DNA of 53,117 nucleotides from an uncultured Clostridia bacterium (GTDB lineage Bacteria; Bacillota; Clostridia; Christensenellales; Aristaeellaceae). A model generated the notes under the pieces. That model made no database searches. It was not told the DNA's origin and worked only from the letters and a program-made list of their open reading frames with translations. This document shows, piece by piece, positions 41,910-50,591 of this stretch. The DNA lies in the NCBI GenBank assembly GCA_946538975.1, contig CAMNHF010000005.1, positions 1 to 53,117 of the forward strand, in the 5' to 3' direction. The first letter of the stretch is position 1, and every line of letters begins with the position of its first letter. A program made the position numbers and the translations under genes.

Positions 41910-42461
41910 ATGAAATACAGCCGCGCCTGGGCCATTGCCCGGCAGCAGGCGGAGGGAGAGCTGCCGGTTCTGGCCTTTTTCGGGCACACGGCCTATCCGG
42001 ACCGGATCACGGAGACCTGCCTGAGCCAGTGGTATCCCTGCCGCTTTGAGGAGGACGGCGTGGTATACAACTGCGCGGAGCAGTACATGATGGCGCACAA
42101 GGCCCTCACCTTCGGCGACCGGGAGACCCTCGCGCAGATCATGGCGGCGGAGGACCCGAAGACCTGCAAGGCGCTGGGCCGGCGGGTGAAGCCCTTCGAT
42201 TCCGCGGTGTGGAACCGGGAGAAGTACGCCGTCGTCGTGAACGGGAACCTTGCGAAGTTCGGCCAGAACCCGGAGCTGCGGGCCTTCCTGACCGGAACCG
42301 GCGACGCCGTGCTGGTCGAGGCCAGCCCCTGGGACAACGTCTGGGGCATCCGCCTTGGGGAAAAAGATCCCCGCGTCAAAAACCCTGCCGAGTGGCAGGG
42401 CCAGAATCTGCTGGGCTTCGCGCTGATGGAGGTGCGGGACCGCCTGCGGGCGGAGGGCTGA
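41910..42461 (+). CDS. NADAR (YbiA-like) N-glycosidase family protein
   Basis: A 183-residue protein of the NADAR/DUF1768 family. Core motifs are LSQWYPCRF, YNCAEQYMMAHKAL, GRRVKPFDSAVW, KFGQNPELRAFL and GEKDPRVKNPAEWQGQNLLGFALMEVR. Bacterial members remove ribose-5-phosphate intermediates of riboflavin synthesis or act on ADP-ribosyl groups. AAAGGAGGAG sits 7 bases before ATG 41910, so this start is preferred over an upstream ATG at 41880 that overlaps the GH31 end. The hairpin array begins 13 bases after its stop. Confidence 0.88.
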   Translation: MKYSRAWAIARQQAEGELPVLAFFGHTAYPDRITETCLSQWYPCRFEEDGVVYNCAEQYMMAHKALTFGDRETLAQIMAAEDPKTCKALGRRVKPFDSAVWNREKYAVVVNGNLAKFGQNPELRAFLTGTGDAVLVEASPWDNVWGIRLGEKDPRVKNPAEWQGQNLLGFALMEVRDRLRAEG

Positions 42462-42474
42462 CGTGTCAGAGGGA

Positions 42475-42760
42475 TACTACTCAGCCAGTTGCAGGCAAAG
42501 TTACTATCGGGGGTGATCAGGGGGCAGCGCCCCCTGATTGTAATCGTATCGACTGGCTTTGCCGTCGGAAAGGCTGATGAATCCTTTGGATTCATCAGGT
42601 CACGCAAAGCGTGACTTACAAATCAAATGCTTGGCATTTGATTTGCAACCTGCTGGGGCGTTTTCGCTTTAGCGAAAACATACCTTACATTTTCAGACGA
42701 CCTCTGGTCGGCTGAAAATGCCTTCTACTACTCAGACTGGCGAAGCCAGACTGAGTAGTA
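42475..42760. repeat. 286-bp element made of eight consecutive hairpins with terminal inverted repeat
   Basis: Ends: TACTACTCAG (42475-42484) and CTGAGTAGTA (42751-42760). Hairpins: H1 42516-42538 (10 bp, ATCAGGGGGC arm), H2 42550-42567 (7 bp, one bulge), H3 42574-42598 (11 bp, CTGATGAATCC), H4 42599-42615 (7 bp, GTCACGC), H5 42619-42645 (12 bp, CAAATCAAATGC), H6 42660-42679 (8 bp, GTTTTCGC), H7 42688-42720 (9+5 bp with one A-G mismatch), H8 42726-42760 (10+5 bp with one A-A mismatch). Most loops are three bases. It fills the gap between the NADAR gene and the convergent AlkZ-related gene. Confidence 0.85.
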
Positions 42761-42763
42761 ACG

Positions 42764-43426
42764 TTAGACGCGCATCTCCCGCCGCAGGAGCATCTCGTCC
42801 ACGTCGGGCATGCAGCAGCACAGGTGGTGGATCAGCCGCGTCTGGGACTCGGCGGGGGTGCGGCCCTCCGCGGCGTTCACGAGCGCCTCGCCAAAGAGAT
42901 TCTCCGGGGTGTCCAGCAGCGACACGCCCCAGCCGTAGCGCTGGCCGAAGCGGTCCGTCTCATACACAAAGTCCCGGTTGATGATGAAGGTCTGCATCAT
43001 CAGGCGGCCGAGGGCGATGTCGAAGCCCTTCGCGGTCCCGCACTGCTGCCGGACCTCTTTGGAGCGCACGGGCCCGTGCGCCTGCACGTATTCCATCACG
43101 AGGCGGTCCGCGTGCGGCACCAGGCCGTCGTCGCAGCGGCCCTCAAAGTCATAGCCGTCGCGCCGCCAGTTGCACAGGTCCGGGAACCAGCGGAGGCTGA
43201 CAAAGGCGGCCTTGCGGCGGATCAGCTTCGCGTAGACCAGCCGCTTTTCCCGCGCCAGCTGGCCCTTCCACTCCCACGGCCCGTTCTCCTCGGTGAACCA
43301 CACCGACGGATCAATATTCTCCTCCAGGGACCAGCCCGGCACGCCGCAGCGGAAGAAGGGCAGAAAGCCCACTTCCTCCGTCAGCGCCGCCAGCTCGTCC
43401 GCGGTGCGCACCCTGCCGAAGCGCAT
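42764..43426 (-). CDS. AlkZ-related winged-helix protein
   Basis: A 220-residue protein that resembles part of the HTH_42/AlkZ DNA-glycosylase group: RADELAALTEEVGFLPFF, NIDPSVWFTEENGPWEWKGQL, LRWFPDLCNWRRDGYDFE and a central helix-turn-helix stretch GPVRSKEVRQQCG. It is about half the length of AlkZ and lacks its full set of tandem wings, so glycosylase activity is not certain. It may bind DNA. The stop codon lies 3 bases from the end of the hairpin array. No clear ribosome site beyond ACAGGATG. Confidence 0.7.
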   Translation of the reverse strand: MRFGRVRTADELAALTEEVGFLPFFRCGVPGWSLEENIDPSVWFTEENGPWEWKGQLAREKRLVYAKLIRRKAAFVSLRWFPDLCNWRRDGYDFEGRCDDGLVPHADRLVMEYVQAHGPVRSKEVRQQCGTAKGFDIALGRLMMQTFIINRDFVYETDRFGQRYGWGVSLLDTPENLFGEALVNAAEGRTPAESQTRLIHHLCCCMPDVDEMLLRREMRV

Positions 43427-43469
43427 CCGTTCTCACATCCTGTCCATGCCAGATTGATTCAAACCATTG

Positions 43470-43509
43470 AAAAACACCCGGCTTCCCACGGCGGGAAACC
43501 GGGCTTTTT
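43470..43509. terminator. terminator of gpmA
   Basis: CCCGGCTTCCC pairs with GGGAAACCGGG (one bulge), flanked by AAAAAC and CTTTTT; the minus-strand T-run serves gpmA. Confidence 0.8.
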
Positions 43510-43515
43510 GGCGGC

Positions 43516-44262
43516 TTACTTCTTCTTGCCCTGATTCGCGACGGCTTCCATCTTGGCCCGCAGCGCTTCCTGGTCGCCCAGGTAGTAGTGGCGGATCACG
43601 TGGAACTCATCGTCGAACTCGTACACCAGCGGCACGCCGGTGGGGATGTTCACGCCGATGATTTCCTCGTCGGAGAGGTTGTCGAAGTACTTCACCAGGG
43701 CGCGCAGGGAATTGCCGTGGGCGGCGATGATCACGCGCTTGCCGGCGGCCATCTGCGGACGGATGACCTCCTCAAAGTAGGGCACCGCGCGCTCGATGGT
43801 GGTCTCCAGGCTCTCGTTGGCGGGCAGCAGAGCGGGATCCACGTCGCGGTACATGGCCTGACGGGCCGCGGAGCGCTCGTCGGTGGGCTCCAGGGCCGGC
43901 GGCTTGACGTCGAAGGAGCGGCGCCAGATCTTCACCTGATCCTCGCCGTACCGCTCGGCGGTCTCGGACTTGTTCAGCCCCTGCAGGGCGCCGTAGTGCC
44001 GCTCGTTCAGCTTCCAGGACTTGACGACGGGCAGCCAGCAGCGGTCCATCTCGTCCAGGATGTGGTTCAGGGTGTGGATCGCGCGCTTCAGATAGGACGT
44101 GTAGCAGATGTCGAAGTCGTAGCCTTCGGCCTTCAGTACGCGGCCGGCCTGGCAGGCCTCCTGATGGCCCTTCTCGCTCAGATCGACGTCCGTCCAGCCG
44201 GTGAAGAGGTTGAGCTTGTTCCATTCGCTCTCGCCGTGGCGGACCAGCACGAGTTTCATCAT
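43516..44262 (-). CDS. gpmA: 2,3-bisphosphoglycerate-dependent phosphoglycerate mutase
   Basis: A 248-residue glycolytic enzyme that interconverts 3- and 2-phosphoglycerate through a phospho-His. [13 protein letters not shown] holds the nucleophile His9; [16 protein letters not shown] and [12 protein letters not shown] (second His) complete the site. Length and order are typical of GpmA. AGGAGG is 9 bases before the ATG. Monocistronic. Confidence 0.96.
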   Translation of the reverse strand: MMKLVLVRHGESEWNKLNLFTGWTDVDLSEKGHQEACQAGRVLKAEGYDFDICYTSYLKRAIHTLNHILDEMDRCWLPVVKSWKLNERHYGALQGLNKSETAERYGEDQVKIWRRSFDVKPPALEPTDERSAARQAMYRDVDPALLPANESLETTIERAVPYFEEVIRPQMAAGKRVIIAAHGNSLRALVKYFDNLSDEEIIGVNIPTGVPLVYEFDDEFHVIRHYYLGDQEALRAKMEAVANQGKKK

Positions 44263-44309
44263 GACAACATACCTCCTGTCGGATTGTCAGGCAGTCAGAC
44301 AACATCAAA

Positions 44310-44337
44310 AGCATAGCATAAATCGGGGAAAAGTCAA
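44310..44337 (-). promoter_or_regulatory. gpmA promoter
   Basis: Minus strand TTGACT, 16-base spacer, TATGCT (44310-44315). Confidence 0.6.
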
Positions 44338-44367
44338 GCACGGCGGCCAATTGTTCTCGGGGGGGGG

Positions 44368-46347
44368 TTATCTGACCCGAATGGTTTTCGGATCGCTGTA
44401 CAGGCCATAGCTCCGCGAGCCGTCCGGCATCTCGACGAAGGTCCGGACCTTGATGCTGTAGAGCTGGCCCGCCTTCAGCCCGTCCAGCACCGCGGAGGTT
44501 GTACCGGCGGGGAAATTCTTCCACCAGACATAATCGCCGCCGGGACCGTCCTCTGCAATCACAATCTGGTAGGCTGTCACGCCGCTGACCTCGGTCCAGG
44601 AGATCTCCGGCTGCGCGCCGGACTTCACGGTGATGTACATCTTCGGCTGATTGTAGACAAACAGGATGTCCGAGAAACCGCCATAAGCGCGCTTGCCGTT
44701 CTCCAGGTCGACATAGGCGCGGACCTTGTAGCAGTAGGTCGTGTTCGGGGTGAGGGCGTAGTTGATCGCTTCCGCATCGGTGACGTTTTTCAGCCAGGTG
44801 AACTTGCCGTCGCTGCCCAAGGCGCGGAACACCTGATACCCGGTGACGCAGGGCTGACTCCTCCAGGCGAGGCGGACGCTGTTCTGGCCGCGCCAGATGA
44901 TCCGCAGATCGGTGGTCTTGCCGGGGATATACACGGTGACCGGCCGGGAGAACGCGCCATAGATCCGGCTGCTGCCATGCGTTGTATATGAGCGGACCTT
45001 GTACTGGTATCTGCCGGCCTCCAGGCAGTAGTTGTACACGGTGCTGGTCGTGCAGTTCTTGATCCATTTGAAATCCCCGTGATCATCACTGCGCCAGAGC
45101 TGGTATCCCGTCACGCCGTCTATGCGGTTCCAGGTGAGGCGGACGGAACTGGTGTCGGCCGGCCGGGCAGTCAGGCCTGTGACCGCGCCGGGGATGATCG
45201 GTCCCTCGATAAAGTGAATGTTCGCTTCCTTCAGATTCTCGTTGTAGTCGCCGATGCTGATGCGGCTCCACTCTTCCCGGGTGCCCTGATAGGATACGTC
45301 CGAGAGCGCAGCGCAGTCGCTGAAGGCGCTGGCTTCGATGGTGATCACGCTGTTCGGAATGGTCACGGAGGTGAGGTTGTAGCAGCCCTCAAAAGCGAAA
45401 GCACCGATGCGCATGACACTGTCCGGAATGACGATCTCCCGGAGACCGCTGTACCAGAATGTATTATCATCAATGTCCCTGATGCCATCCGGAAGGGTGA
45501 TGGAAGAGAGACTGTTGCACTGCGAGAATGCCTCACTCCCGATTTCATTGACGCTGTGCGGAATGTTCAGGCTGGTGAGGAGGTGGCAGCACTGGAATGC
45601 CTGGCTTCCGATCTTTGTGACGCTGTCCGGGATGGCTACAGTGCGGAGTGTGGCGCATTGCCAAAACGTAGCTTCCGGGATCTCCGTGAGGGTGGAGGGC
45701 AGCTTCACATCGGCAAGGTCGACGCAGCTATCGAAAACTGCTACGCCAAAGGATGTGACGCTGTCCGGGATGACCACGCTGGTCATGCTGCTGCAGCACG
45801 AAAAAGCGAAATCGCCGATGGCCGCGACACTGTCCGGGATGGAGACGCTCTCGATGGAGTCGCACTCGTAGAATGCATAGCAGCCGATGCGCTTCACGCC
45901 GTCCCCGATGACCACGCGCCTGATGGATTCTTTGTAAGCGTGCCAGGCCTCCGAACTGGAGCGGCCAGAGTCATTCATGGGGCCGTTTCCGGAAATCGTG
46001 AGCAGGCCGCTGTTGTCCAGCGTCCATTTGAGCTGGCCCCAGGTGCCGCTGGACGCCAGCTCCAGGGATTCCTCGACCTGCAATGCGTCTTCCGGCTCTT
46101 CCTCCGGCTCGGCCACGGCGGTTTCCTCAACTGCCAAAGTCTCCTCGATGGCCTCCTCGGGGATCAGCTCCTCCAGGGCGAAAAACTCCTCCTCCGGCGC
46201 GGACAGCTCTTCTGGTTCCGCCTGAAGCGGTTCTTCCTCCGCCGCGATGGCGAAGGCTTCCTCCACAGCAGCCACCTCTTCCGCCCCGGCGGACAGCAGG
46301 CCAAGGAGCAGGCTCAGGCAGAGCAGTACGGACAATATGCGTTTCAT
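44368..46347 (-). CDS. exported BspA-like LRR protein with FN3-like modules
   Basis: A 659-residue exported protein. Signal peptide 1-22, Glu-rich stalk (23-110), a short domain SGTWGQLKWTLDNSGLLTISG, then about ten LRR_5 units (VKRIGCYAFYECDSIESVSIP and relatives, 150-365), and three FN3-like modules (GYQLWRSDDHGDFKWIKNC, GYQVFRALGSDGKFTWLKN, AYQIVIAEDGPGGDYVWWKN). Same build as the genes at 9293 and 14667. No anchor motif. TAGGAGGG is upstream of ATG 46347. No terminator is clear; 44263-44367 carries only the gpmA promoter. Confidence 0.85.
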   Translation of the reverse strand: MKRILSVLLCLSLLLGLLSAGAEEVAAVEEAFAIAAEEEPLQAEPEELSAPEEEFFALEELIPEEAIEETLAVEETAVAEPEEEPEDALQVEESLELASSGTWGQLKWTLDNSGLLTISGNGPMNDSGRSSSEAWHAYKESIRRVVIGDGVKRIGCYAFYECDSIESVSIPDSVAAIGDFAFSCCSSMTSVVIPDSVTSFGVAVFDSCVDLADVKLPSTLTEIPEATFWQCATLRTVAIPDSVTKIGSQAFQCCHLLTSLNIPHSVNEIGSEAFSQCNSLSSITLPDGIRDIDDNTFWYSGLREIVIPDSVMRIGAFAFEGCYNLTSVTIPNSVITIEASAFSDCAALSDVSYQGTREEWSRISIGDYNENLKEANIHFIEGPIIPGAVTGLTARPADTSSVRLTWNRIDGVTGYQLWRSDDHGDFKWIKNCTTSTVYNYCLEAGRYQYKVRSYTTHGSSRIYGAFSRPVTVYIPGKTTDLRIIWRGQNSVRLAWRSQPCVTGYQVFRALGSDGKFTWLKNVTDAEAINYALTPNTTYCYKVRAYVDLENGKRAYGGFSDILFVYNQPKMYITVKSGAQPEISWTEVSGVTAYQIVIAEDGPGGDYVWWKNFPAGTTSAVLDGLKAGQLYSIKVRTFVEMPDGSRSYGLYSDPKTIRVR

Positions 46348-46387
46348 GATGAACGCCCTCCTAATTTCGCATGGAACTTCAGTATAA

Positions 46388-46416
46388 ATCATAACACTTC
46401 AGCGCTGCCAATGCAA
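46388..46416 (-). promoter_or_regulatory. promoter of the BspA-like gene
   Basis: Minus strand TTGCAT, 17-base spacer, TATGAT (46388-46393). Confidence 0.65.
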
Positions 46417-46479
46417 GCCGGCCGAACCTGTTCTGCAGGGCTTACGCATGAACAGCCGCAAAGGCACGGCGCGCGCCCT

Positions 46480-46508
46480 TGACATCCCTGCCCGGTCGTG
46501 CTACAATG
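46480..46508 (+). promoter_or_regulatory. promoter of iscS-iscU
   Basis: TTGACA (46480-46485), 17-base spacer, TACAAT (46503-46508). No IscR-type operator was recognised. Confidence 0.8.
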
Positions 46509-46567
46509 CCAATGTCAAATCCCACCTGATGGCTGGGAATTACCCGGCGGAAAGGAAACGGAACCAC

Positions 46568-47773
46568 ATGGACCGCATTTATCTCGACAACGCGGCGACC
46601 ACGGCGGTCGCGCCGGCCGTGCTGGAAAGCATGCTGCCGTATTTCACGGAGATCTATGGCAATCCGTCGAGCGTGCACGCGGAGGGCCGCGGGGCGCGCA
46701 AGGCGATTGAGAACGCCCGCCGCCAGACAGCAGCGGCGATCGGGGCCGCCAGCCCGCAGGAGATCTATTTCACCGGCGGCGGCTCGGAGAGCGACAACTG
46801 GGCCATCAAGGGCGCGGCCTTCGCGAACCGGAAGAAGGGCAATCACATCATCACCACCGCCGTGGAGCACCACGCCGTGCTGCACACCTGCGCCTGGCTG
46901 GAAAAGCAGGGCTTCCGCGTGACCTATCTGCCGGTGGACGGGGAGGGCCGCGTCACCGCGCAGCAGGTGGCGGACGCGATCTGTGACGACACCATCCTCA
47001 TCACCGTGATGACCGCCAACAACGAGATCGGCACCCTGATGCCCATCGCGGAGATCGGCGAGATCGCCCGCAGCCGGAAGATCCTCTTCCACACGGACGC
47101 GGTGCAGGCCGTCGGCGCGATCCCGCTGAACGTGCAGGAGCTGAAGGTGGACATGCTCTCCATGAGCGCCCACAAGTTCCACGGCCCCAAGGGGGTCGGC
47201 GCCCTGTATGTCCGCAAGGGCATCCGCCTGGACCCCCTGATCCACGGCGGCGCCCAGGAGCGGGGCCAGCGGGCCGGCACGGAAAACCTGCCCGGCATCG
47301 TCGGCCTGGGGGCGGCCATCACCCTGGCCACGGAGAACCTCACGGGGAAGGCTGCCCGCATCGCGGCGCTGCGCGACCGGCTGATGGACGGCATCCTTTC
47401 GCGCATTCCGGACGTGCGCGTCAACGGCCCGCGGGAGGGCCGCCTGCCGAACAACTGCAACGTCTCCGTGCGCTACATTGAGGGCGAGAGCATGCTGCTG
47501 CGGCTGGATCTGGCCGGCATCTCCGCCTCCTCCGGCTCGGCCTGCACCTCCGGCAGCCTTGACCCCAGCCATGTGCTCCTGGCCATCGGCCTGCCCCATG
47601 AGGTAGCCCACGGCTCCCTGCGCTTCACCCTGTCCGAGGCGACCACCGAGGCGGAGATCGACACCGTGCTGGACACGCTGCCCGGCATCGTCGCCGATCT
47701 GCGCGCCATGAGCGTGCTGAACGCGAACACCACCACCGTCTCCGACGAAACCTTCGTCTGTCCGAGAAAGTGA
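46568..47773 (+). CDS. iscS: cysteine desulfurase IscS/NifS
   Basis: A 401-residue PLP enzyme that takes sulfur from cysteine. MDRIYLDNAATTAVAP is the classic start; K203 in MSAHKFHGPKG holds PLP and C326 in SSGSACTSGSLDPSHVL is the persulfide site. GTENLPGIVG is also typical. AAAGGAAACGG precedes the ATG. It is followed 9 bases later by iscU, so the pair forms a minimal Fe-S assembly operon without iscR, iscA or mnmA next door. Confidence 0.95.
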   Translation: MDRIYLDNAATTAVAPAVLESMLPYFTEIYGNPSSVHAEGRGARKAIENARRQTAAAIGAASPQEIYFTGGGSESDNWAIKGAAFANRKKGNHIITTAVEHHAVLHTCAWLEKQGFRVTYLPVDGEGRVTAQQVADAICDDTILITVMTANNEIGTLMPIAEIGEIARSRKILFHTDAVQAVGAIPLNVQELKVDMLSMSAHKFHGPKGVGALYVRKGIRLDPLIHGGAQERGQRAGTENLPGIVGLGAAITLATENLTGKAARIAALRDRLMDGILSRIPDVRVNGPREGRLPNNCNVSVRYIEGESMLLRLDLAGISASSGSACTSGSLDPSHVLLAIGLPHEVAHGSLRFTLSEATTEAEIDTVLDTLPGIVADLRAMSVLNANTTTVSDETFVCPRK

Positions 47774-47782
47774 GGCCCAGCC

Positions 47783-48166
47783 ATGTATTCCGAGAAAGTG
47801 ATCGAGCATTTCTCCCACCCGCGCAATGTGGGCGAGATTGAGAACCCCAGCGGCACCGGCACCGTCGGCAACCCCAAGTGCGGCGACATCATGAAGATGG
47901 ACATCCGCGTGGAAAACGGCGTCATCACCGACGTGCGCTTCAAGACCTTCGGCTGCGGCGCGGCCATCGCCACCTCCTCCATGGCCACGGAGATGGTGAA
48001 GGGCAAGACGATCGAGGAGGCCCTGCGCCTGACGAACCAGGCCGTGGCCGAGGCCCTGGACGGCCTGCCGCCGGTGAAGATGCACTGCTCCATGCTGGCC
48101 GAGGAGGCGATCCACGCCGCCATCGAGGATTATCAGCGCCGCCAGGCGGCCGGTGAGGCGGAGTAA
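47783..48166 (+). CDS. iscU: Fe-S cluster scaffold IscU/NifU N-terminal type
   Basis: A 127-residue scaffold. The three cluster ligands are present: C33 in NPKCGDIMKM, C58 in TFGCGAAIATSS and C102 in KMHCSMLAEEAI. YSEKVIEHFSHPRNVG is the usual opening. It accepts sulfur from IscS and builds [2Fe-2S]/[4Fe-4S] clusters, likely needed by the radical- and activase-type enzymes of this anaerobe. R1 copy F starts about 20 bases after the stop. Confidence 0.95.
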   Translation: MYSEKVIEHFSHPRNVGEIENPSGTGTVGNPKCGDIMKMDIRVENGVITDVRFKTFGCGAAIATSSMATEMVKGKTIEEALRLTNQAVAEALDGLPPVKMHCSMLAEEAIHAAIEDYQRRQAAGEAE

Positions 48167-48184
48167 GGGTGTCTTGGGGCAGAA

Positions 48185-48286
48185 GCTGGGGGAAGGAGAA
48201 TCCCTTTCTCTGAGAGAAAGCGGTTCTCCTTCCCCCAGACCCCTATCCTCTCCGGAAAGAGCACTCCGGGGGGCGCTCTTTGGGGG
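48185..48286 (-). repeat. R1 palindromic repeat, copy F
   Basis: Reverse copy, variant subfamily shared with copy D: CTGGGGGAAGGAGAA ... TTCTCCTTCCCCCAG, inner arms CTTTCTC / GAGAAAG, then CTCTCCGGAAAGAG in place of the usual TTCCGAAAAGG. Confidence 0.8.
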
Positions 48287-48299
48287 CGTTTCAGCACAG

Positions 48300-48333
48300 A
48301 AAAGAACCCGCGGGGAAGGACGCGGGTTCTTTT
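48300..48333. terminator. bidirectional terminator between iscU and argJ
   Basis: AAAAGAACCCGCG pairs with CGCGGGTTCTTTT. Confidence 0.85.
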
Positions 48334-48349
48334 CATATGCGGGGGCTTG

Positions 48350-49570
48350 TCAGGTGCGGTAGTCCCCATTGATCTTCACATAATCGTAGGTCAGATCGCA
48401 GCCCCAGGCGGTGGCGGAGGCATCCCCATCGCCCAGCGCGATCACGATGTCGATCTCCTTCTCCAGCAGGATGGCCTTGGCCTCCTCCTCGCTGAAGGCC
48501 ACGCCGCTGCCGTTTTCGCAGACCAGCACCTCGCCGGCCGCGGAGCGGAAGGTCACCGCGACCCGGCTCACATCCACCGGCGCGCCCGCGTAGCCGATGG
48601 CGCACAGCACCCGGCCCCAGTTCGCGTCGGCGCCGAACATGGCGGCCTTCACCAGGCTGGAGCAGATGACGGCCTTGGCGATCTTTTTTGCGGCGGCCTC
48701 GTCGGCGGCGCCGGTGACGGAGCACTCCAGCAGGCGGGTCGCGCCCTCGCCGTCGCCGGCGATCATCCGGCACAGGGCGACGGTCACGGTGTTCAGCGCC
48801 CGCATGAAGGTGTCGAAATCCCCGCCGGGCGCGGTGACGGGCGTGTTGCCGGCCAGGCCGCTGGCCATCAGGATCACGTTGTCGTTGGTGGAGGTGTCGC
48901 CGTCCACGCTGGTCATGTTGAAGGTGTGCCGCACGTCCTCGCTGAGGGCGGCCTGCAGCATCTCCGCCGAGATCGCCGCGTCGGTGGTCAGGTAGACCAG
49001 CATGGTGGCCAGGTTCGGGTGGATCATGCCGCTGCCCTTGGCGATGCCGCCCAGATGGCAGACCTTGCCGTCCAGCTCGAAGGCCACAGCGACGGACTTG
49101 GGTTGGGTGTCGGTGGTCATGATGGCGGCCTCGGCCCGGTCGCTGCCGGCGGCGTCGGCGCTGAGGCCGGCGGCCAGCTCCGGCAGGGCGGCGGCAATCG
49201 GGGCCACCGGCAGGGGCTGCCCGATCACGCCGGTGGAGCCCACCAGCACGTCGGCGGCGGGGAGGCCCAGCGCCTGCCCGGCCAGCTCCGCCATTTTCTC
49301 GGCCACCTCGATGCCGTCGGCGTTGCAGGTGTTGGCGATGCCGCTGTTGCAGATCACCGCCTGTGCCCGGCCGTCGCGCAGATGCGCCTGATTGACGATG
49401 AGCGGCGCGCCCTTGACCAGATTCGCCGTATAAACCGCGGCCGCCGTGCAGGGCACCTCGCAGACGATCAGCGCCAGATCCTTCTTTGTCTTGTTCTTCC
49501 GGATGCCGCACCACAGGCCGTTGGCGGAAAAGCCCTTCGCGGCGCAGACGCCGCCTTCGATGATTTTCAT
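48350..49570 (-). CDS. argJ: bifunctional glutamate N-acetyltransferase / ornithine acetyltransferase
   Basis: A 406-residue enzyme of the cyclic arginine pathway. It makes N-acetylglutamate and moves the acetyl group from acetylornithine. The self-cleavage site is in KGSGMIHPNLATMLVYL, where T189 becomes the N-terminal nucleophile of the beta chain. CNSGIANTCNADG and TSVDGDTSTNDNV are further family marks. It follows argC by 62 bases on the same strand. That gap includes a perfect 13-bp tandem duplication. ATG 49570 follows AAAGGGAT. Confidence 0.95.
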   Translation of the reverse strand: MKIIEGGVCAAKGFSANGLWCGIRKNKTKKDLALIVCEVPCTAAAVYTANLVKGAPLIVNQAHLRDGRAQAVICNSGIANTCNADGIEVAEKMAELAGQALGLPAADVLVGSTGVIGQPLPVAPIAAALPELAAGLSADAAGSDRAEAAIMTTDTQPKSVAVAFELDGKVCHLGGIAKGSGMIHPNLATMLVYLTTDAAISAEMLQAALSEDVRHTFNMTSVDGDTSTNDNVILMASGLAGNTPVTAPGGDFDTFMRALNTVTVALCRMIAGDGEGATRLLECSVTGAADEAAAKKIAKAVICSSLVKAAMFGADANWGRVLCAIGYAGAPVDVSRVAVTFRSAAGEVLVCENGSGVAFSEEEAKAILLEKEIDIVIALGDGDASATAWGCDLTYDYVKINGDYRT

Positions 49571-49580
49571 GACGATCCCT

Positions 49581-49606
49581 TTCTTGCTTTCAATTCTTGC
49601 TTTCAA
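49581..49606. repeat. 13-bp perfect tandem duplication upstream of argJ
   Basis: TTCTTGCTTTCAA occurs twice in a row (49581-49593, 49594-49606). On the coding strand it places two extra AAGCAAGAA units close to the argJ ribosome site. Confidence 0.8.
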
Positions 49607-49632
49607 TTGTTTGATGGCTGCGCTTCACGGCC

Positions 49633-50562
49633 TCACAGCGCCAGACCGGTGGTCTCGCTGAGGCCCAGCAGCAGGTTCATGCACTGGATGGCCGCGCCGG
49701 AAGCGCCCTTGCCCAGGTTGTCATAGCGGGCGCACAGCAGGATGCGTTCCTCGCTGCCCTGGACGGAGATCTCCATGCTGTCCAGCCCGGAGAAGGCCCC
49801 CGCCGACAGGAAGCCGGCCTCGTCCACGCCCTCGGCATAGCGCACCACCGGCCCCCGGTATCGCTCCGCGTAGGCCGCGCGGATGTCCTCCACGGTGACG
49901 CCCCGGGTCAGGTCGGCGGCCGCCAGGGGGATGGTGACCTCCATGCCGCTGAAGAAATCCGCCACGATCGGGCAGAACAGCGGCTCCGGCAGGCCGGACA
50001 TCTTCGCCATCTCCGGCAGATGCTTGTGCTGCTGGGAGAGGCCGTACTGCCGCGGCGCCTTCAGCAGGGGGGAGCGGTCCGCGGCCTCGTATTCGGCGAT
50101 CATTTTCTTGCCGCCGCCGGAGTAGCCGGTCAGGGAGAAGCATCGCAGCACCGTGTCCCGGGGGATCAGCCCATCCTCGGCCAGCGGCCTGGCCAGGGCG
50201 ATGAAGCCGCTGGCGTGGCAGCCGGGCACCGCGATGCGCCGGGACGCCAGCAGGGCAGCGCGCTGGCTGGCCCCCAGCTCCGGCATGCCGTAGACCCAGC
50301 CGGGCGCGGTCCGGTGCGCGGTGGAGGTGTCCAGCAGGATGGTGTCCGGGTTCTCCACCATGGCCGCCGCTTCCTTCGCCGCGGCGTCCGGCAGGCAGAG
50401 GAAGCTCAGGTCGCTGGCGTTCAGCGCCTCCGCGATGGCCTGGGGATCCTTGCGCTGCTCCTCGGGCAGAATGATCAGCTGCAGATCCGGCCGCCGGGCC
50501 AGCCGCTCATGGATGCGCAGGCCCGTGGTGCCCGCCGCGCCGTCGATAAATACGGTCTTCAT
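49633..50562 (-). CDS. argC: N-acetyl-gamma-glutamyl-phosphate reductase, short (type 2) form
   Basis: A 309-residue NAD(P)H-dependent reductase, third step of arginine synthesis. The nucleotide-binding start is FIDGAAGTTGLRI and the catalytic Cys115 is in VPGCHASGF; the second motif is HKHLPEMAKMSG. The length and motif spacing match the shorter type 2 ArgC rather than the 340-residue type. GGAGG lies 9 bases before the ATG. First gene of an argC-argJ unit under a promoter with ArgR-like sites. Confidence 0.93.
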   Translation of the reverse strand: MKTVFIDGAAGTTGLRIHERLARRPDLQLIILPEEQRKDPQAIAEALNASDLSFLCLPDAAAKEAAAMVENPDTILLDTSTAHRTAPGWVYGMPELGASQRAALLASRRIAVPGCHASGFIALARPLAEDGLIPRDTVLRCFSLTGYSGGGKKMIAEYEAADRSPLLKAPRQYGLSQQHKHLPEMAKMSGLPEPLFCPIVADFFSGMEVTIPLAAADLTRGVTVEDIRAAYAERYRGPVVRYAEGVDEAGFLSAGAFSGLDSMEISVQGSEERILLCARYDNLGKGASGAAIQCMNLLLGLSETTGLAL

Positions 50563-50591
50563 GCACTATGCCTCCGTCATGCAGTACAATC

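Noticed and set aside
42475..42760. CRISPR array or integron attC site
   Set aside because: The hairpins have different sequences and irregular spacing, there are no equal repeats and spacers, no cas or integrase gene, and no attC R-box pattern.
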